A DNA stretch of 64,000 nt. It comes from Aquabacterium sp. CECT 9606. Lineage in GTDB: Bacteria; Pseudomonadota; Gammaproteobacteria; Burkholderiales; Burkholderiaceae_C. Under the pieces are notes generated by a model. That model was given only the letters and a program-made list of their open reading frames with translations. It did not search any database and was not told the DNA's origin. The stretch's first letter is position 1, and every line of letters begins with the position of its first letter. Positions 29,270 to 37,799 of this stretch are shown here, one piece after another. The DNA is taken from contig NZ_CAKKNB010000001.1 in assembly GCF_918741295.1 (NCBI RefSeq), forward strand, positions 930,001 through 994,000. Direction: 5' to 3'. The position numbers were made by a program, and so were the translations under genes.

Positions 29270-29926
29270 TTACCGGGCGGTTGATTGAGCGTCGGAGGCG
29301 TTGGTGGCCTTGGCGGCAGCAGCACCGAAGGTGCTGGGAATGGTGGGGGTGGAGACCGTACAGTCGCGCGACATGTCGATGGCCAGCGCGGAGTCATCAA
29401 CCCAGAAGTCTGGGACGGCGGCGCCACCAAAGTTGGTCACCTTCCATTGCACCTTCACGTTCACGGCCATGGGGGCGGTTGAGGTGTTGCGGATGCAGCG
29501 ATGGCGGCTGAAGCTTTGCGCGGCCCAGGATGCGGTGGTTTCAGCGCCAGCGTTGGTGCTCTTGAGCGCGTAGGTGTCTGGGCCAAAGGTGCTGGCTTGG
29601 GGGCTGCCTTCGACACCCCCAATCAGGATCTGTGCTTCACACCAGTCCTGCGCCGTGCTGCCGGTGTTGCTGCAGCGGGCTTCTGCATCAAATCGGGCAC
29701 TGACGAGCACAGAGGTTTGAGGCGGCACGAAGATGGTGGTGCCCGCCGAGGGCAGGTCCTGGAATACGGTGGTGCTGGTGGTCTGCGGGTTGGTGTTGGT
29801 GACCACGCGCTTGAAGAAGCTGCCGCCGCTGGTGAAGGTTTCGACGCCGTCGACGGCCATGGCGCTGCTGATGGCTGCCAGGCCGAAAAGGACGCCTGCG
29901 GCGAGACGATGGTGGACATGTTTCAT
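29270..29926 (-). CDS. Secreted protein of unknown function
   Basis: 218-residue protein starting MKHVHHRLAAGVLFGLAAISSAMA, a clear Sec signal peptide cleaved near residue 24. ATG 29926 is preceded by AAGGAG. The mature part is rich in Thr/Ser and contains four Cys (RCSNTG, DWCEAQ, HRCIRN, SRDCTV) that could form two disulfides. It has no PEP-CTERM tail, membrane helix or recognised domain. First gene of a two-gene operon with the PEP-CTERM protein; its upstream region carries the TAGGGG-box cluster. Confidence 0.7.
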   Translation of the reverse strand: MKHVHHRLAAGVLFGLAAISSAMAVDGVETFTSGGSFFKRVVTNTNPQTTSTTVFQDLPSAGTTIFVPPQTSVLVSARFDAEARCSNTGSTAQDWCEAQILIGGVEGSPQASTFGPDTYALKSTNAGAETTASWAAQSFSRHRCIRNTSTAPMAVNVKVQWKVTNFGGAAVPDFWVDDSALAIDMSRDCTVSTPTIPSTFGAAAAKATNASDAQSTAR

Positions 29927-30023
29927 GGTTTGCTCCTTGAATGGGTTGACCGATGTGGCTGAGTGACACCGACCGGGTTCTTGGTCGGATGGCCGCAATG
30001 TCTGTTCATTCGAGGTGGCGCCA

Positions 30024-30081
30024 TACCCCTAACTTCATCGCGTTCCCTAGGGCTAGGGGGCTGCTCCTGACAAACTAGGGG
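30024..30081 (-). promoter_or_regulatory. Cluster of CCCCTA/TAGGGG boxes upstream of the secreted-protein operon
   Basis: TACCCCTA at 30024-30031, palindromic CCCTAGGG at 30045-30052, CTAGGGGG at 30053-30060 and ACTAGGGG at 30074-30081. The boxes lie about 100-155 nt before ATG 29926. The TACCCCT core is similar to heptamers bound by NarL/FixJ-type response regulators, so this may be an activator region. No matching regulator is in the window. Confidence 0.45.
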
Positions 30082-30086
30082 CCAAG

Positions 30087-30110
30087 AAAAAGCCCGCACG
30101 AGGCGGGCTT
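30087..30110 (-). terminator. Intrinsic terminator after the TolC-family gene
   Basis: Read on the minus strand, AAGCCCGC and GCGGGCTT form an 8-bp stem around a short loop, followed by TTTT. It lies 24 nt beyond the stop of the TolC-like gene. Confidence 0.75.
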
Positions 30111-30133
30111 GGGGCTTCAAAGGGGCGGCTGGT

Positions 30134-31525
30134 TCACTGTGGTGCCAGCAGCTTGTTGAAGGTGTCCAGATCTTCGGGCTTGAGCGTGCCACTGGCTTGG
30201 CGAAGCCGCATGCTAGCCACGAGCACGTCGTACCGGGCCTTGTAGAGGTCCTTCTGGGTGTTCGCCAGCAGGTTCTGCGCGTCCAGCACATCCTTGTTGA
30301 TGCGCACGCCTACGCGGTAACCCAACTGGGTGGCTTCCAGGGCCAGCTTGGCAGAGGCCTCTGCCGCTTCATAAGCCTTGACCTGGGCCATGCCGGATTG
30401 AACGACCAGGAAGGCCTGGCGGGTGCCCAACGTGATGCTGCGCTTGGCGTTGTCGAGGTCGTGCTCGGCTTTCTCTTCGCCGACCAAAGTTTCCTTGATG
30501 CGGTTCTGCACGGCAAAGCCAGCGAACAAGGGAACGTTCAACTCAAGGCCAACCGCTGCGGTGGTGCCAGCGCTGCCCGCAACCTGGGCTGCGGCAGCAC
30601 CAGGTGCATTGCTGTCGATGTCCGTGTTGGCGATGGTGGCCGTGGCATCCAACGTGGGCATGTGGCCGGCCCGGGCTTTGGCGGTGTCCAGCTTGGCCAG
30701 TGCCAGCGCCACTTCGGCCTTGCGGACCGTGGGTGACTGGGCGGTTTGTGAGGTCCATTCATCCACCGACGAGGGCATCAGCACGGGCAGGTTCACGGGT
30801 GTCATCAAGGGGCGGGGCTTGACATCGATCTGACCTACCAGTTGGTCCAGGGCCAGCCCTTTGACGCGCAGGTCGTTGGTGGCCGCGATCTCCTGGGCGC
30901 CGGCCAGGTCATAGCGTGCCTGGGCTTCGCGGGTGTCGGTGATGGTGGCGTTGCCGACTTCAAAGTTGCGCTTGGCTGCGGCCAGTTGCTCGGACAGCGC
31001 CTTCTTGTTGGTCTGCGAGGTGTTGAGGATGTCTTGCGCGGCGAGCACATCGAAGTAGGCCTGCGTAAGCCGCACGACCAGGTCGTCCTCGGCCGATTTC
31101 AGGCTGGCTTGCGCGGCAACCAGCGCTTGTTGGCCCTTGCCCACATCGGCGTCGTTGGCGCGGTTGAACAGTGGCTGCTTGGCCGACAGGCCCAAGGTTT
31201 TTTTGGTGCCGTAGCCAGTGGCCGCCTCGCCAGCCGCGCCCGGTGCGCTGGAGTCGAGGTAGGTGCGGTCGATGGTGCCTCTCAAACCCACCGTGGGCAG
31301 GCGCAAGGCGTCGGCTTGGGCCGCCTTGTACTGGGCAGAGTCGGCTTCGGACTTGGCCGACAGGTAGGCGGCGTCATAGCTTTTGGCCGCTTGAAAGAGT
31401 TCCACCAATGACTGGGCTCGCGCCTGCTGGGTTTGAGCGGTGGCCCAACTGGACATGCTCATCAGCACAATGGCCGCTGCGCAAACCACGGGGCGCAGAG
31501 CGGGGCGTTTCGAGTTCGGGGACAT
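30134..31525 (-). CDS. TolC family outer membrane channel protein
   Basis: Outer-membrane channel of type I secretion or tripartite efflux. 463 residues starting MSPNSKRPALRPVV at ATG 31525, with a signal peptide ending near SSWATAQ (residue 31). Two long outer-membrane-efflux repeats follow: LVELFQAAKSYDAAYLSAKSEADSA and, in the second half, the DEWTSQTAQSPTVRKAEVALALAKLDTAKA region. Residues at the repeat ends fit TolC coiled-coil hairpins. It lies 13 nt after the methyltransferase gene, an arrangement frequent in Burkholderiales. The inner-membrane partners are not nearby. Confidence 0.93.
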   Translation of the reverse strand: MSPNSKRPALRPVVCAAAIVLMSMSSWATAQTQQARAQSLVELFQAAKSYDAAYLSAKSEADSAQYKAAQADALRLPTVGLRGTIDRTYLDSSAPGAAGEAATGYGTKKTLGLSAKQPLFNRANDADVGKGQQALVAAQASLKSAEDDLVVRLTQAYFDVLAAQDILNTSQTNKKALSEQLAAAKRNFEVGNATITDTREAQARYDLAGAQEIAATNDLRVKGLALDQLVGQIDVKPRPLMTPVNLPVLMPSSVDEWTSQTAQSPTVRKAEVALALAKLDTAKARAGHMPTLDATATIANTDIDSNAPGAAAAQVAGSAGTTAAVGLELNVPLFAGFAVQNRIKETLVGEEKAEHDLDNAKRSITLGTRQAFLVVQSGMAQVKAYEAAEASAKLALEATQLGYRVGVRINKDVLDAQNLLANTQKDLYKARYDVLVASMRLRQASGTLKPEDLDTFNKLLAPQ

Positions 31526-31538
31526 CTTTTGAATCCTG

Positions 31539-32192
31539 TCAGAAGTGGAATCGGCTAGGAATGACAAAGCCAGCCAGGCGAGGTGCGGTGGTGTCGAACA
31601 GGTCTTCGCTGCTGAACTGGCCGTTGCCCAAGCGCGTGAACAAACGGGCCCGCATGATGGGCTCTTCGCCCACGATGGCCAGCAGGCGGCCACCTTCCTT
31701 GAGCTGGTCCAGCAAGGCCTGCGGCACCGTGGCCACCGAGCCTGTCAACAAGATGGCGTCAAAGGGCGCTTGCGCAGCGAAGCCCCCGGTGCCATCGGAC
31801 TGCACGATCTCTGCGTTGTTCACGCCAGCATGGCGCAGGTTGCTGCGGGCCACCTGGACCAGGTCAGCCTGGGCTTCCAGGCCGATGACGCGCTGGGCTT
31901 TGTGGGCCAGCAAGGCGGTGACGTAGCCGGTGCCGGCCCCGATGTGCAGCACGGTGTCGCGCTTGCTCAGGTTCAGGTCTTGCACCAGGCGCGCTTCAAG
32001 CTTGGGCGCGAGCATGGCCCGGCCACCGGACAAAGGCACTTCCAGGTCCATGAAGGCCAAGGACTTATGGGCTTCGGGCACGAAGTCTTCGCGTCGCACC
32101 ACGGACAACAGGGACAGGATGGAGCTGTCCAGCACATCCCAGGGGCGGATCTGCTGTTCGATCATGTTGAAGCGGGCTTGTTCGACGTTCAT
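31539..32192 (-). CDS. Protein-L-isoaspartate O-methyltransferase-like protein
   Basis: SAM-dependent methyltransferase fold of 217 residues. Seen: REDFVP near residue 34, the SAM motif VLHIGAGTGYVTALLA (about 80), and GLEAQADLV. PCMT repairs isoaspartyl residues, but proteins encoded beside tolC often lack catalytic details of true Pcm; here the substrate loop reads VPLSGGRAMLAPKLEARLVQDL. The family is secure, the repair activity less so. Confidence 0.85.
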   Translation of the reverse strand: MNVEQARFNMIEQQIRPWDVLDSSILSLLSVVRREDFVPEAHKSLAFMDLEVPLSGGRAMLAPKLEARLVQDLNLSKRDTVLHIGAGTGYVTALLAHKAQRVIGLEAQADLVQVARSNLRHAGVNNAEIVQSDGTGGFAAQAPFDAILLTGSVATVPQALLDQLKEGGRLLAIVGEEPIMRARLFTRLGNGQFSSEDLFDTTAPRLAGFVIPSRFHF

Positions 32193-32293
32193 GAGGACAT
32201 CCTAGGTGCAGTCGGGGGAGATAAATATTGGGAAAAAGCAGGGATTTTAAGAACTGCAGTGCCCGGACAACGGAAAACGGTGCGCATTTTTGG

Positions 32294-32962
32294 TCATTTC
32301 ACCAAACCACGGAGCAAGAGCTCGATTTGCGTGGCAATGAATTGTGGTGGATCCAAAGGGACAGGGTTGACGGAGCAAGCTGCTGAGCAGTGCCGGTAAA
32401 GCACCAGGAAATGCACGGGCGCGATCAAGGCGTGAACCACGGCGCTCACGTCCATGTCGCGGAACTCGCCACGGTCCATGCCGCGTTGCACGGCTCTGGT
32501 CAGCATGGCGTGCGCGGGGGCCACCACTTCGTCCATGTAGAACTGGATCAGGTCGGGGAAGTTGTTGGCCTCGGTGATGATGACGAGCATGATCCCGGAC
32601 GCTTTAGAGTCTCCCACGCGCGACCACCAGGTGTGGGCCAGCAGGTGGAGCAGTTCGGAAGTGGGGCCTTCAAACTGCTCGACGATGCCGCTGCCCTCAG
32701 CGATGACTTCGACCAGGTGGGTGCGCACGACGGCCTTGAACAGCTCTTCCTTGCTGGGGTAATACAGGTACAAAGTGCCCTTGGACACCCCGGCCAGGCG
32801 GGCCACTTCTTCAGTGCGCGTGGCGGCAAAGCCTTTTTCGACAAACAGCGTCAGGGCGGCTTCCAGCAGCTCTTGCGGCCGGGCCGCCTTGCGGCGCTGG
32901 CGACCTGGGCCGACCGATTGGATCAGCGAGGTCACAGGGCAGGATTTTTTGATGGCAGACAA
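32294..32962 (-). CDS. TetR/AcrR family transcriptional regulator
   Basis: One-component repressor of 222 residues. The N-terminal helix-turn-helix (ELLEAALTLFVEKGFAATRTEEVARLAGVSKGTLYLYYPSKEELFKAVV) is at residues 30-80; the C-terminal ligand domain is helical. The start is TTG 32962 or GTG 32935; no good ribosome site decides. A perfect palindrome at 32978-32995 lies between this gene and the divergent thioesterase, so autoregulation and control of the acyl-CoA genes are likely. An acyl-CoA ligand is plausible, from context only. Confidence 0.9.
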   Translation of the reverse strand: MSAIKKSCPVTSLIQSVGPGRQRRKAARPQELLEAALTLFVEKGFAATRTEEVARLAGVSKGTLYLYYPSKEELFKAVVRTHLVEVIAEGSGIVEQFEGPTSELLHLLAHTWWSRVGDSKASGIMLVIITEANNFPDLIQFYMDEVVAPAHAMLTRAVQRGMDRGEFRDMDVSAVVHALIAPVHFLVLYRHCSAACSVNPVPLDPPQFIATQIELLLRGLVK

Positions 32963-32977
32963 GGGCTGGAGTGGGTA

Positions 32978-32995
32978 ACTGACCGACTGGTCAGT
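32978..32995. promoter_or_regulatory. Palindromic TetR-type operator
   Basis: ACTGACC-GACT-GGTCAGT: perfect 7-bp arms with a 4-bp spacer. It lies 15 nt upstream of the TetR start and 24 nt upstream of the thioesterase start, the usual place for an operator of a divergent TetR regulator. The TGACC/GGTCA core is frequent in this family. Confidence 0.8.
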
Positions 32996-33019
32996 AATGT
33001 AGCGTTAATAATCATTTGC

Positions 33020-33463
33020 ATGGAACGCGCTCAACCCCAACCCCGCAGTGCTTACGCGCACTTTGACACCATCTCGACCCGCTGGATGGACAACGACATC
33101 TACGGGCATGTCAACAACGTCACTTACTACAGCTATTTCGATTCGGCGGTAAACCGCTATCTGATCGAAGCCGGCGTGCTGGACATCCACGACGGTGGTG
33201 TGATCGGCCTGGTGGTGGAGACCCATTGCAATTATTTTGCGCCCTTGGCCTTCCCACGCAACGTCGAGGCCGGCATCCGAGTGACCAAGATTGGCAGCAG
33301 CAGCGTGCGGTACGAAATCGGCTTGTTCGACGAAGGCCAGCCCTTCTCGGCGGCCAGCGGGCATTTCGTGCACGTGTACGTGGACCGCGCCACACGCCGT
33401 CCCACCAGCTTGCCAGCGGCGTTCGCGCAGGCGGTTCAGAAGCTGCAAGTGGCAGAAAGTTGA
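33020..33463 (+). CDS. Acyl-CoA thioesterase, 4HBT hot-dog fold
   Basis: 147-residue hot-dog thioesterase of the 4-hydroxybenzoyl-CoA/YbgC type, hydrolysing acyl-CoA to free acid and CoA. The active-site segment TRWMDNDIYGHVNNVTYYSYFD holds the catalytic Asp (near residue 25) and the HVNN signature. Starts at ATG 33020, directly after the TetR operator. The acyl-CoA ligase follows after 96 nt and would catalyse the reverse conversion. Confidence 0.9.
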   Translation: MERAQPQPRSAYAHFDTISTRWMDNDIYGHVNNVTYYSYFDSAVNRYLIEAGVLDIHDGGVIGLVVETHCNYFAPLAFPRNVEAGIRVTKIGSSSVRYEIGLFDEGQPFSAASGHFVHVYVDRATRRPTSLPAAFAQAVQKLQVAES

Positions 33464-33559
33464 TCAGCAAATCAAGCGAAAACACCCAGTTGGTAAGCAG
33501 GCAAAATTTGACTATGATCATTGTCTGAATTTCCTGACCTCACATTTCTGGAGCCGCCA

Positions 33560-35191
33560 ATGAGCCTGATGGGCCAAATGATGCACATGCCCTTGACGAT
33601 CTCGTCGCTGTTGACGCACGCCTCGCGTCACAACGGGGATGTCGAGATCGTCTCCAAGCGTGTCGAAGGCGACATGCACCGCACCACCTGGACTGAGGTG
33701 GATGTGCGCGCGCGCAAGCTGGCCCAAGCCTTGGCCCGCCTGGGTCTGCAGGCCGGCGACCGCGTCGGTACCCTGGCCTGGAATGGCTATCGCCACGTCG
33801 AGATCTATTACGGGGTCTCGGGCTCCGAGCTGGTCTGCCACACCATCAACCCACGCCTGTTCCCGCAGCAGGTGGCCTGGATCATCAACGACGCCGAGGA
33901 CAAGGTCCTGTTCGTTGACCTGAACATCTTCCCGCTGGTCGACAAGCTGGCCGCCATGCTGCCCACCGTCAAGCACGTGGTGGTGATGACCTCGCGCGAG
34001 CACATGCCCAAGGAATCGTCGATTCCCAACCTGCTGTGCTACGAAGAGTTGCTGGCCGCGGAGGATGGCAACTACCAGTGGCCTGACTTCGACGAGAACA
34101 CGGCGGCCAGCCTGTGCTACACCTCGGGCACGACTGGCAACCCCAAGGGCGCGCTGTACTCGCACCGCTCCACCGTGCTGCACGCTTACGCCGCGGCCCT
34201 GCCCGATGCCATGAACGTGGCCTCCAAGGACACCGTGCTGCCCGTGGTGCCCATGTTCCACGTCAACGCCTGGGGCCTGCCTTACACGGCAGCCCTGATC
34301 GGCTGCAAGCTGGTGCTGCCGGGCCACCACCTCGATGGCGCCTCGCTGTTCAACCTGTTCGAGACCGAAAAGGTCACCTTCAGCGCCGGTGTGCCCACCA
34401 TCTGGCTGGGCCTGATCAACCACGCCAAGACCAACAACCTGAAGTTCAGCACCTTCAAGAGCACCGTGATCGGCGGCGCAGCCTGCCCACCCACCATGAT
34501 CAAGACGCTGCAGGATGACTTCGGTGTCGAGGTGATCCACGCCTGGGGCATGACCGAGATGTCGCCGCTGGGCACGCTCAGCCGCCTCAAGGCCAAGCAC
34601 GCCGACCTGCCCAAGGATGCCAAGCAGCGCATCCTCGAAAAGCAGGGCAAGGGCATTTATGGCGTGGACATGCGCATCGTCGATGCCGAAGGCAAGACCC
34701 TGCCCTGGGACGGCAAGACGCCCGGCGACCTGGAAGTGCGCGGCCACTGGATCATCAACAGCTATTTCAAGGTCGACAAGTCGCCCTTGCACGGTGGCTG
34801 GTTCCCCACGGGCGACGTGGCCACCATCGATGCCGACGGCTACATGCAGATCACCGACCGCTCGAAGGACGTGATCAAGTCGGGCGGCGAATGGATCAGT
34901 TCCATCGACCTGGAGAACGTGGCCATGGGCCACCCGGCCATCCACGAGGCGGCAGCCATTGCGGCCTGCCACCCCAAATGGGATGAGCGCCCCTTGCTGG
35001 TCGTGGTGAAAAAGCCTGGCGCTGAAGTGACGCGCGAAGAGATCTTGGCCTTCTACGACGGCAAGATCCCCAAGTGGCAGACGCCCGACGACGTGGTCTT
35101 CACCGATGAGATCCCCCACACCGCCACGGGCAAGATCTACAAGTTGAAGTTGCGCGAGCAGTTCAAGGATCACCAACTGCCCACGGTGTGA
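33560..35191 (+). CDS. Fatty acid/carboxylic acid-CoA ligase (ANL superfamily)
   Basis: ATP-dependent ligase of 543 residues that activates a carboxylic acid to its acyl-CoA. The P-loop motif [17 protein letters not shown] (about 197), the A5-like [36 protein letters not shown] (about 423) and the C-terminal lysine in [15 protein letters not shown] are all intact. ATG 33560 has GGAG upstream. Long-chain and medium-chain acids are the commonest substrates in this subgroup; context with a LIV transporter leaves aromatic or branched acids open. Ends with an intrinsic terminator. Confidence 0.92.
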   Translation: MSLMGQMMHMPLTISSLLTHASRHNGDVEIVSKRVEGDMHRTTWTEVDVRARKLAQALARLGLQAGDRVGTLAWNGYRHVEIYYGVSGSELVCHTINPRLFPQQVAWIINDAEDKVLFVDLNIFPLVDKLAAMLPTVKHVVVMTSREHMPKESSIPNLLCYEELLAAEDGNYQWPDFDENTAASLCYTSGTTGNPKGALYSHRSTVLHAYAAALPDAMNVASKDTVLPVVPMFHVNAWGLPYTAALIGCKLVLPGHHLDGASLFNLFETEKVTFSAGVPTIWLGLINHAKTNNLKFSTFKSTVIGGAACPPTMIKTLQDDFGVEVIHAWGMTEMSPLGTLSRLKAKHADLPKDAKQRILEKQGKGIYGVDMRIVDAEGKTLPWDGKTPGDLEVRGHWIINSYFKVDKSPLHGGWFPTGDVATIDADGYMQITDRSKDVIKSGGEWISSIDLENVAMGHPAIHEAAAIAACHPKWDERPLLVVVKKPGAEVTREEILAFYDGKIPKWQTPDDVVFTDEIPHTATGKIYKLKLREQFKDHQLPTV

Positions 35192-35211
35192 TCCTTTTCA
35201 GATCATCCACG

Positions 35212-35235
35212 AGCGCCCTGAGGGGCGCTTTTTTC
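35212..35235 (+). terminator. Intrinsic terminator after the acyl-CoA ligase
   Basis: AGCGCCC (35212-35218) pairs with GGGCGCT (35223-35229) around TGAG and is followed by six T. It separates the thioesterase-ligase unit from the transporter genes. Confidence 0.88.
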
Positions 35236-35296
35236 TTGGCCGAGGCAGGGTGGACACGGTCCGAAAATGCAGGAGATACCGGGTCATCCCTGAATG

Positions 35297-35317
35297 ACCC
35301 CCCGGGTTAGGGGGGGT
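35297..35317 (+). promoter_or_regulatory. Inverted repeat upstream of the LIV-type binding protein gene
   Basis: ACCCCCC and GGGGGGT, perfect 7-nt arms spaced by GGGTTAG, 41 nt before ATG 35358. The right half reads TTAGGGGGGGTAA, akin to the TAGGGG boxes near 30.05 kb. It could be a regulator site or the base of a hairpin in the leader. Confidence 0.45.
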
Positions 35318-35357
35318 AATCTCTGTATCTGGTCGATACCCCACCGAGGAAACAGCA

Positions 35358-36593
35358 ATGAACTTTCAACGCCGAGCATTGAGTATTTTCGTGGCAGCCT
35401 CTCTGAGCGCCAGCGCTGCCATGGCGCAAAAAGGTGAGACGGTCAAAGTCGCATGGATTGACCCCTTGTCGGGTTTGATGGCCAGCGTGGGCCAGAACCA
35501 GCTCAAGACCTACCAGTTCATCGCCGAGAAGCTCAACGCGAACAACCCGGCTGGTGTGAAGTTCGAGATCGTCAGCATCGACAACAAGCTCAGCCCCGCT
35601 GAAACGCTTAATGCCTTGAAGTCGGCCGTTGACCAAGGGGTGCGCTATGTGGTGCAAGGCCTGGGTTCGGGCGCCGGCCTGGCCTTGATGGATGCTGTCA
35701 ACAAGCACAACGAGCGCAATCCAGGCAAGGAAGTGGTCTACCTGAATTACGCGGCGGTGGATCCTGACATGACCAACAGCAAGTGCAGCTACTGGCACTT
35801 CCGCTTCGATGCCGACACCTCCATGAAGATGGAAGCGCTGACCACCTTCATGAAGGACCAGACCGACATCAAGAAGGTCTACCTGATCAACCAGAACTAC
35901 GCGCACGGCCAGCAGGTGTCCAAGTTTGCCAAGGCCAACCTGGCCCGCAAGCGCCCGGACATCCAGATCGTGGGGGATGACCTGCACCCCCTGGCACAGG
36001 TGCGCGATTTCTCGCCTTATGTGGCCAAGATCAAGGCCTCTGGCGCTGACACGGTGATCACCGGCAACTGGGGTTCCGACCTGGCGCTGCTGGTCAAGGC
36101 CGCCAACGATGCGGGCCTGAACGCCAAGTTCTACACCTACTACGCCAACTTCGGCGGCACGCCCACGGCGCTTGGTCCAGCAGTTGAAGGTCGCGTCTAC
36201 CAGGTCGGTTATGGCCACTACAACATGGGCGGCGAGTACGGCAAGATGCTGGCCGAGTTCAAGAAGCGTTTCAACGACGACTTCTACTCGGCAGGCAGCT
36301 ACTCGGCCATGGTGCTCCTGGCCGAAGGCATTGCCAAGGCCAAGTCCACCGACCCGGTCAAGGTGGCCGCCGCGATGGAAGGCATGAAGTTCACCAGCTT
36401 CAACGGCCCGGTTGAAATGCGCAAGGCCGACCACCAGCTCCAGCAGCCTTTGTTCATCGCCAGATGGCAGAAGGTGGACGCCAAGAACGCCTACGACGTC
36501 GAGAAGACGGGGCTGACCTTCGCCCCGGTCAAGTCCTACGACGCCTATGTGGCCAGCACGCCCACGTCTTGCCAGATGAAGCGTCCTTCGTGA
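35358..36593 (+). CDS. LIV-type ABC transporter substrate-binding protein
   Basis: Periplasmic receptor of a branched-chain-amino-acid-family ABC importer. A signal peptide (residues 1-23, ending AAMA) is followed by the Peripla_BP_6 fold: KVAWIDPLSGLMASVGQNQLK, VSIDNKLSPAETLNALKSAV, and the second lobe VYLINQNYAHGQQVSKFAK. 411 residues, longer than E. coli LivJ (367). Beside an acyl-CoA ligase and beta-oxidation genes the ligand may be a carboxylate rather than leucine; that is inference. GAGGAAAC precedes the start. Confidence 0.9.
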   Translation: MNFQRRALSIFVAASLSASAAMAQKGETVKVAWIDPLSGLMASVGQNQLKTYQFIAEKLNANNPAGVKFEIVSIDNKLSPAETLNALKSAVDQGVRYVVQGLGSGAGLALMDAVNKHNERNPGKEVVYLNYAAVDPDMTNSKCSYWHFRFDADTSMKMEALTTFMKDQTDIKKVYLINQNYAHGQQVSKFAKANLARKRPDIQIVGDDLHPLAQVRDFSPYVAKIKASGADTVITGNWGSDLALLVKAANDAGLNAKFYTYYANFGGTPTALGPAVEGRVYQVGYGHYNMGGEYGKMLAEFKKRFNDDFYSAGSYSAMVLLAEGIAKAKSTDPVKVAAAMEGMKFTSFNGPVEMRKADHQLQQPLFIARWQKVDAKNAYDVEKTGLTFAPVKSYDAYVASTPTSCQMKRPS

Positions 36594-36598
36594 TGCCG

Positions 36599-36739
36599 GG
36601 TAGCGCCTGACCGGGCGCTGCCGCACCTTGCAGTAGCAGTACGGCGGAACGCTTGGCGTGGCGATCCGATCAACGCCAATGAGCGCCTCCCTGTCCGCGG
36701 TCACCGCGGCAGGGGCCCCTCGTCAGCCTAACGGCTGAC
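36599..36739 (+). other. Three consecutive hairpins between binding protein and permease genes
   Basis: The 174-nt gap holds stems at 36599-36622 (9 bp, GGTAGCGCC with GGGCGCTGCC), 36691-36712 (CCGCGG pairing with CCGCGG around TCA, extended by CTG/CAG) and 36722-36739 (GTCAGCC with GGCTGAC). None has a following T-run. Such structures often stabilise the binding-protein part of an ABC transporter mRNA or reduce read-through into permease genes. Confidence 0.6.
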
Positions 36740-36767
36740 CGATTTCAGCGCCCACGGTCGCTCTGTC

Positions 36768-37793
36768 ATGGAAACTTTCGTTGTCTTTTTCTTGAGTGGT
36801 CTCAGCTACGGCCTGCTGCTCTTCATGCTCAGCTCCGGGCTGACGCTTATTTTCAGCATGATGGGCGTTTTGAATTTCGCCCACGCCAGCTTCTACATGC
36901 TGGGTGCTTACTTCGCCTACGAGATCACGGGATACGTCGGCTTCTTCCCTGCGCTGATCCTGTCGCCCATCCTGGTGGGCTTGCTGGGCGCGGCCTTCGA
37001 GCGCTACTGCCTGCGCAAGGTGCACGCTTATGGGCATGTGCCCGAACTGCTGATCACCTTTGGCCTGTCTTACGTGATCGTTGAAGTGGTGCGCCTGTAC
37101 TTCGGCCCCTCCAACGTTGACTACCGGGTGCCGGAACTGCTGAGTGGCCCGCTTTTTACCGTGGCCAATGTGCAGGGACAGGGTCTGGCCTGGCTGTGGG
37201 GCGCAGGTGATGCGGCGATCTGCGCGCCAGGGTCCGGCAACTCCTGCACTCAGTTCCCGCTGTACCGGGGCTTCATGGCCATCGTGGCCCTGTTCATGCT
37301 GGGCTCGCTGTGGCTGTTGCTGACCCGCACCCGCGTTGGCCTCATCATCCAGGCAGCACTCACGCACCCGGACATGGCGCAAGCGCTGGGCCACAACGTG
37401 CCCCGCGTGATGATGGGCGTGTTTGGCAGTGGCTGCGCGCTGGCCGGCCTGGCTGGCGTGATCGGCGGCAATGCTTTCGTGACCGAACCCAACATGGCGG
37501 CTTCGCTGGGCGCCATCATCTTCGTGGTGGTGGTGGTCGGCGGCATGGGCTCGCTGGCGGGCGCCTTCCTGGCGTCCATCCTGATCGGCTTGATGCAGAC
37601 CTTCGCGGTGGTGGTGGATGTGTCCATTGCGTCGGTGATGCAGAACATGGGCAACCCCGTGAGCTTTGACCACTGGGCCTATCCTCTCCTCAAGATTTCG
37701 GTGTCGCAGATGGCGCCGATCCTCCCGTACCTCCTGCTGGTGCTCATCCTGATCTTCAGGCCCAAGGGCCTGCTGGGCACGCGCGAGGAGTAA
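36768..37793 (+). CDS. livH: LIV-type ABC transporter permease, LivH subunit
   Basis: Inner-membrane permease of 341 residues with about eight hydrophobic helices and the LivH signature FSMMGVLNFAHASFYMLGAYFAYE near the N-terminus. The EAA-like cytoplasmic loop (ALTHPDMAQALGHNVPRVMMGVFG, about residues 197-220) contacts the ATPases. Somewhat longer than E. coli LivH (308) because of a periplasmic loop with paired Cys (AAICAPGSGNSCTQ). livM follows 6 nt after the stop. Confidence 0.93.
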   Translation: METFVVFFLSGLSYGLLLFMLSSGLTLIFSMMGVLNFAHASFYMLGAYFAYEITGYVGFFPALILSPILVGLLGAAFERYCLRKVHAYGHVPELLITFGLSYVIVEVVRLYFGPSNVDYRVPELLSGPLFTVANVQGQGLAWLWGAGDAAICAPGSGNSCTQFPLYRGFMAIVALFMLGSLWLLLTRTRVGLIIQAALTHPDMAQALGHNVPRVMMGVFGSGCALAGLAGVIGGNAFVTEPNMAASLGAIIFVVVVVGGMGSLAGAFLASILIGLMQTFAVVVDVSIASVMQNMGNPVSFDHWAYPLLKISVSQMAPILPYLLLVLILIFRPKGLLGTREE

Positions 37794-37799
37794 GCCGCC

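Noticed and set aside
33518..35176. Minus-strand frame of 552 codons
   Set aside because: Exact antisense of the CoA ligase with its AMP-binding motifs; composition rich in His, Gly and Val as expected for an antisense shadow.
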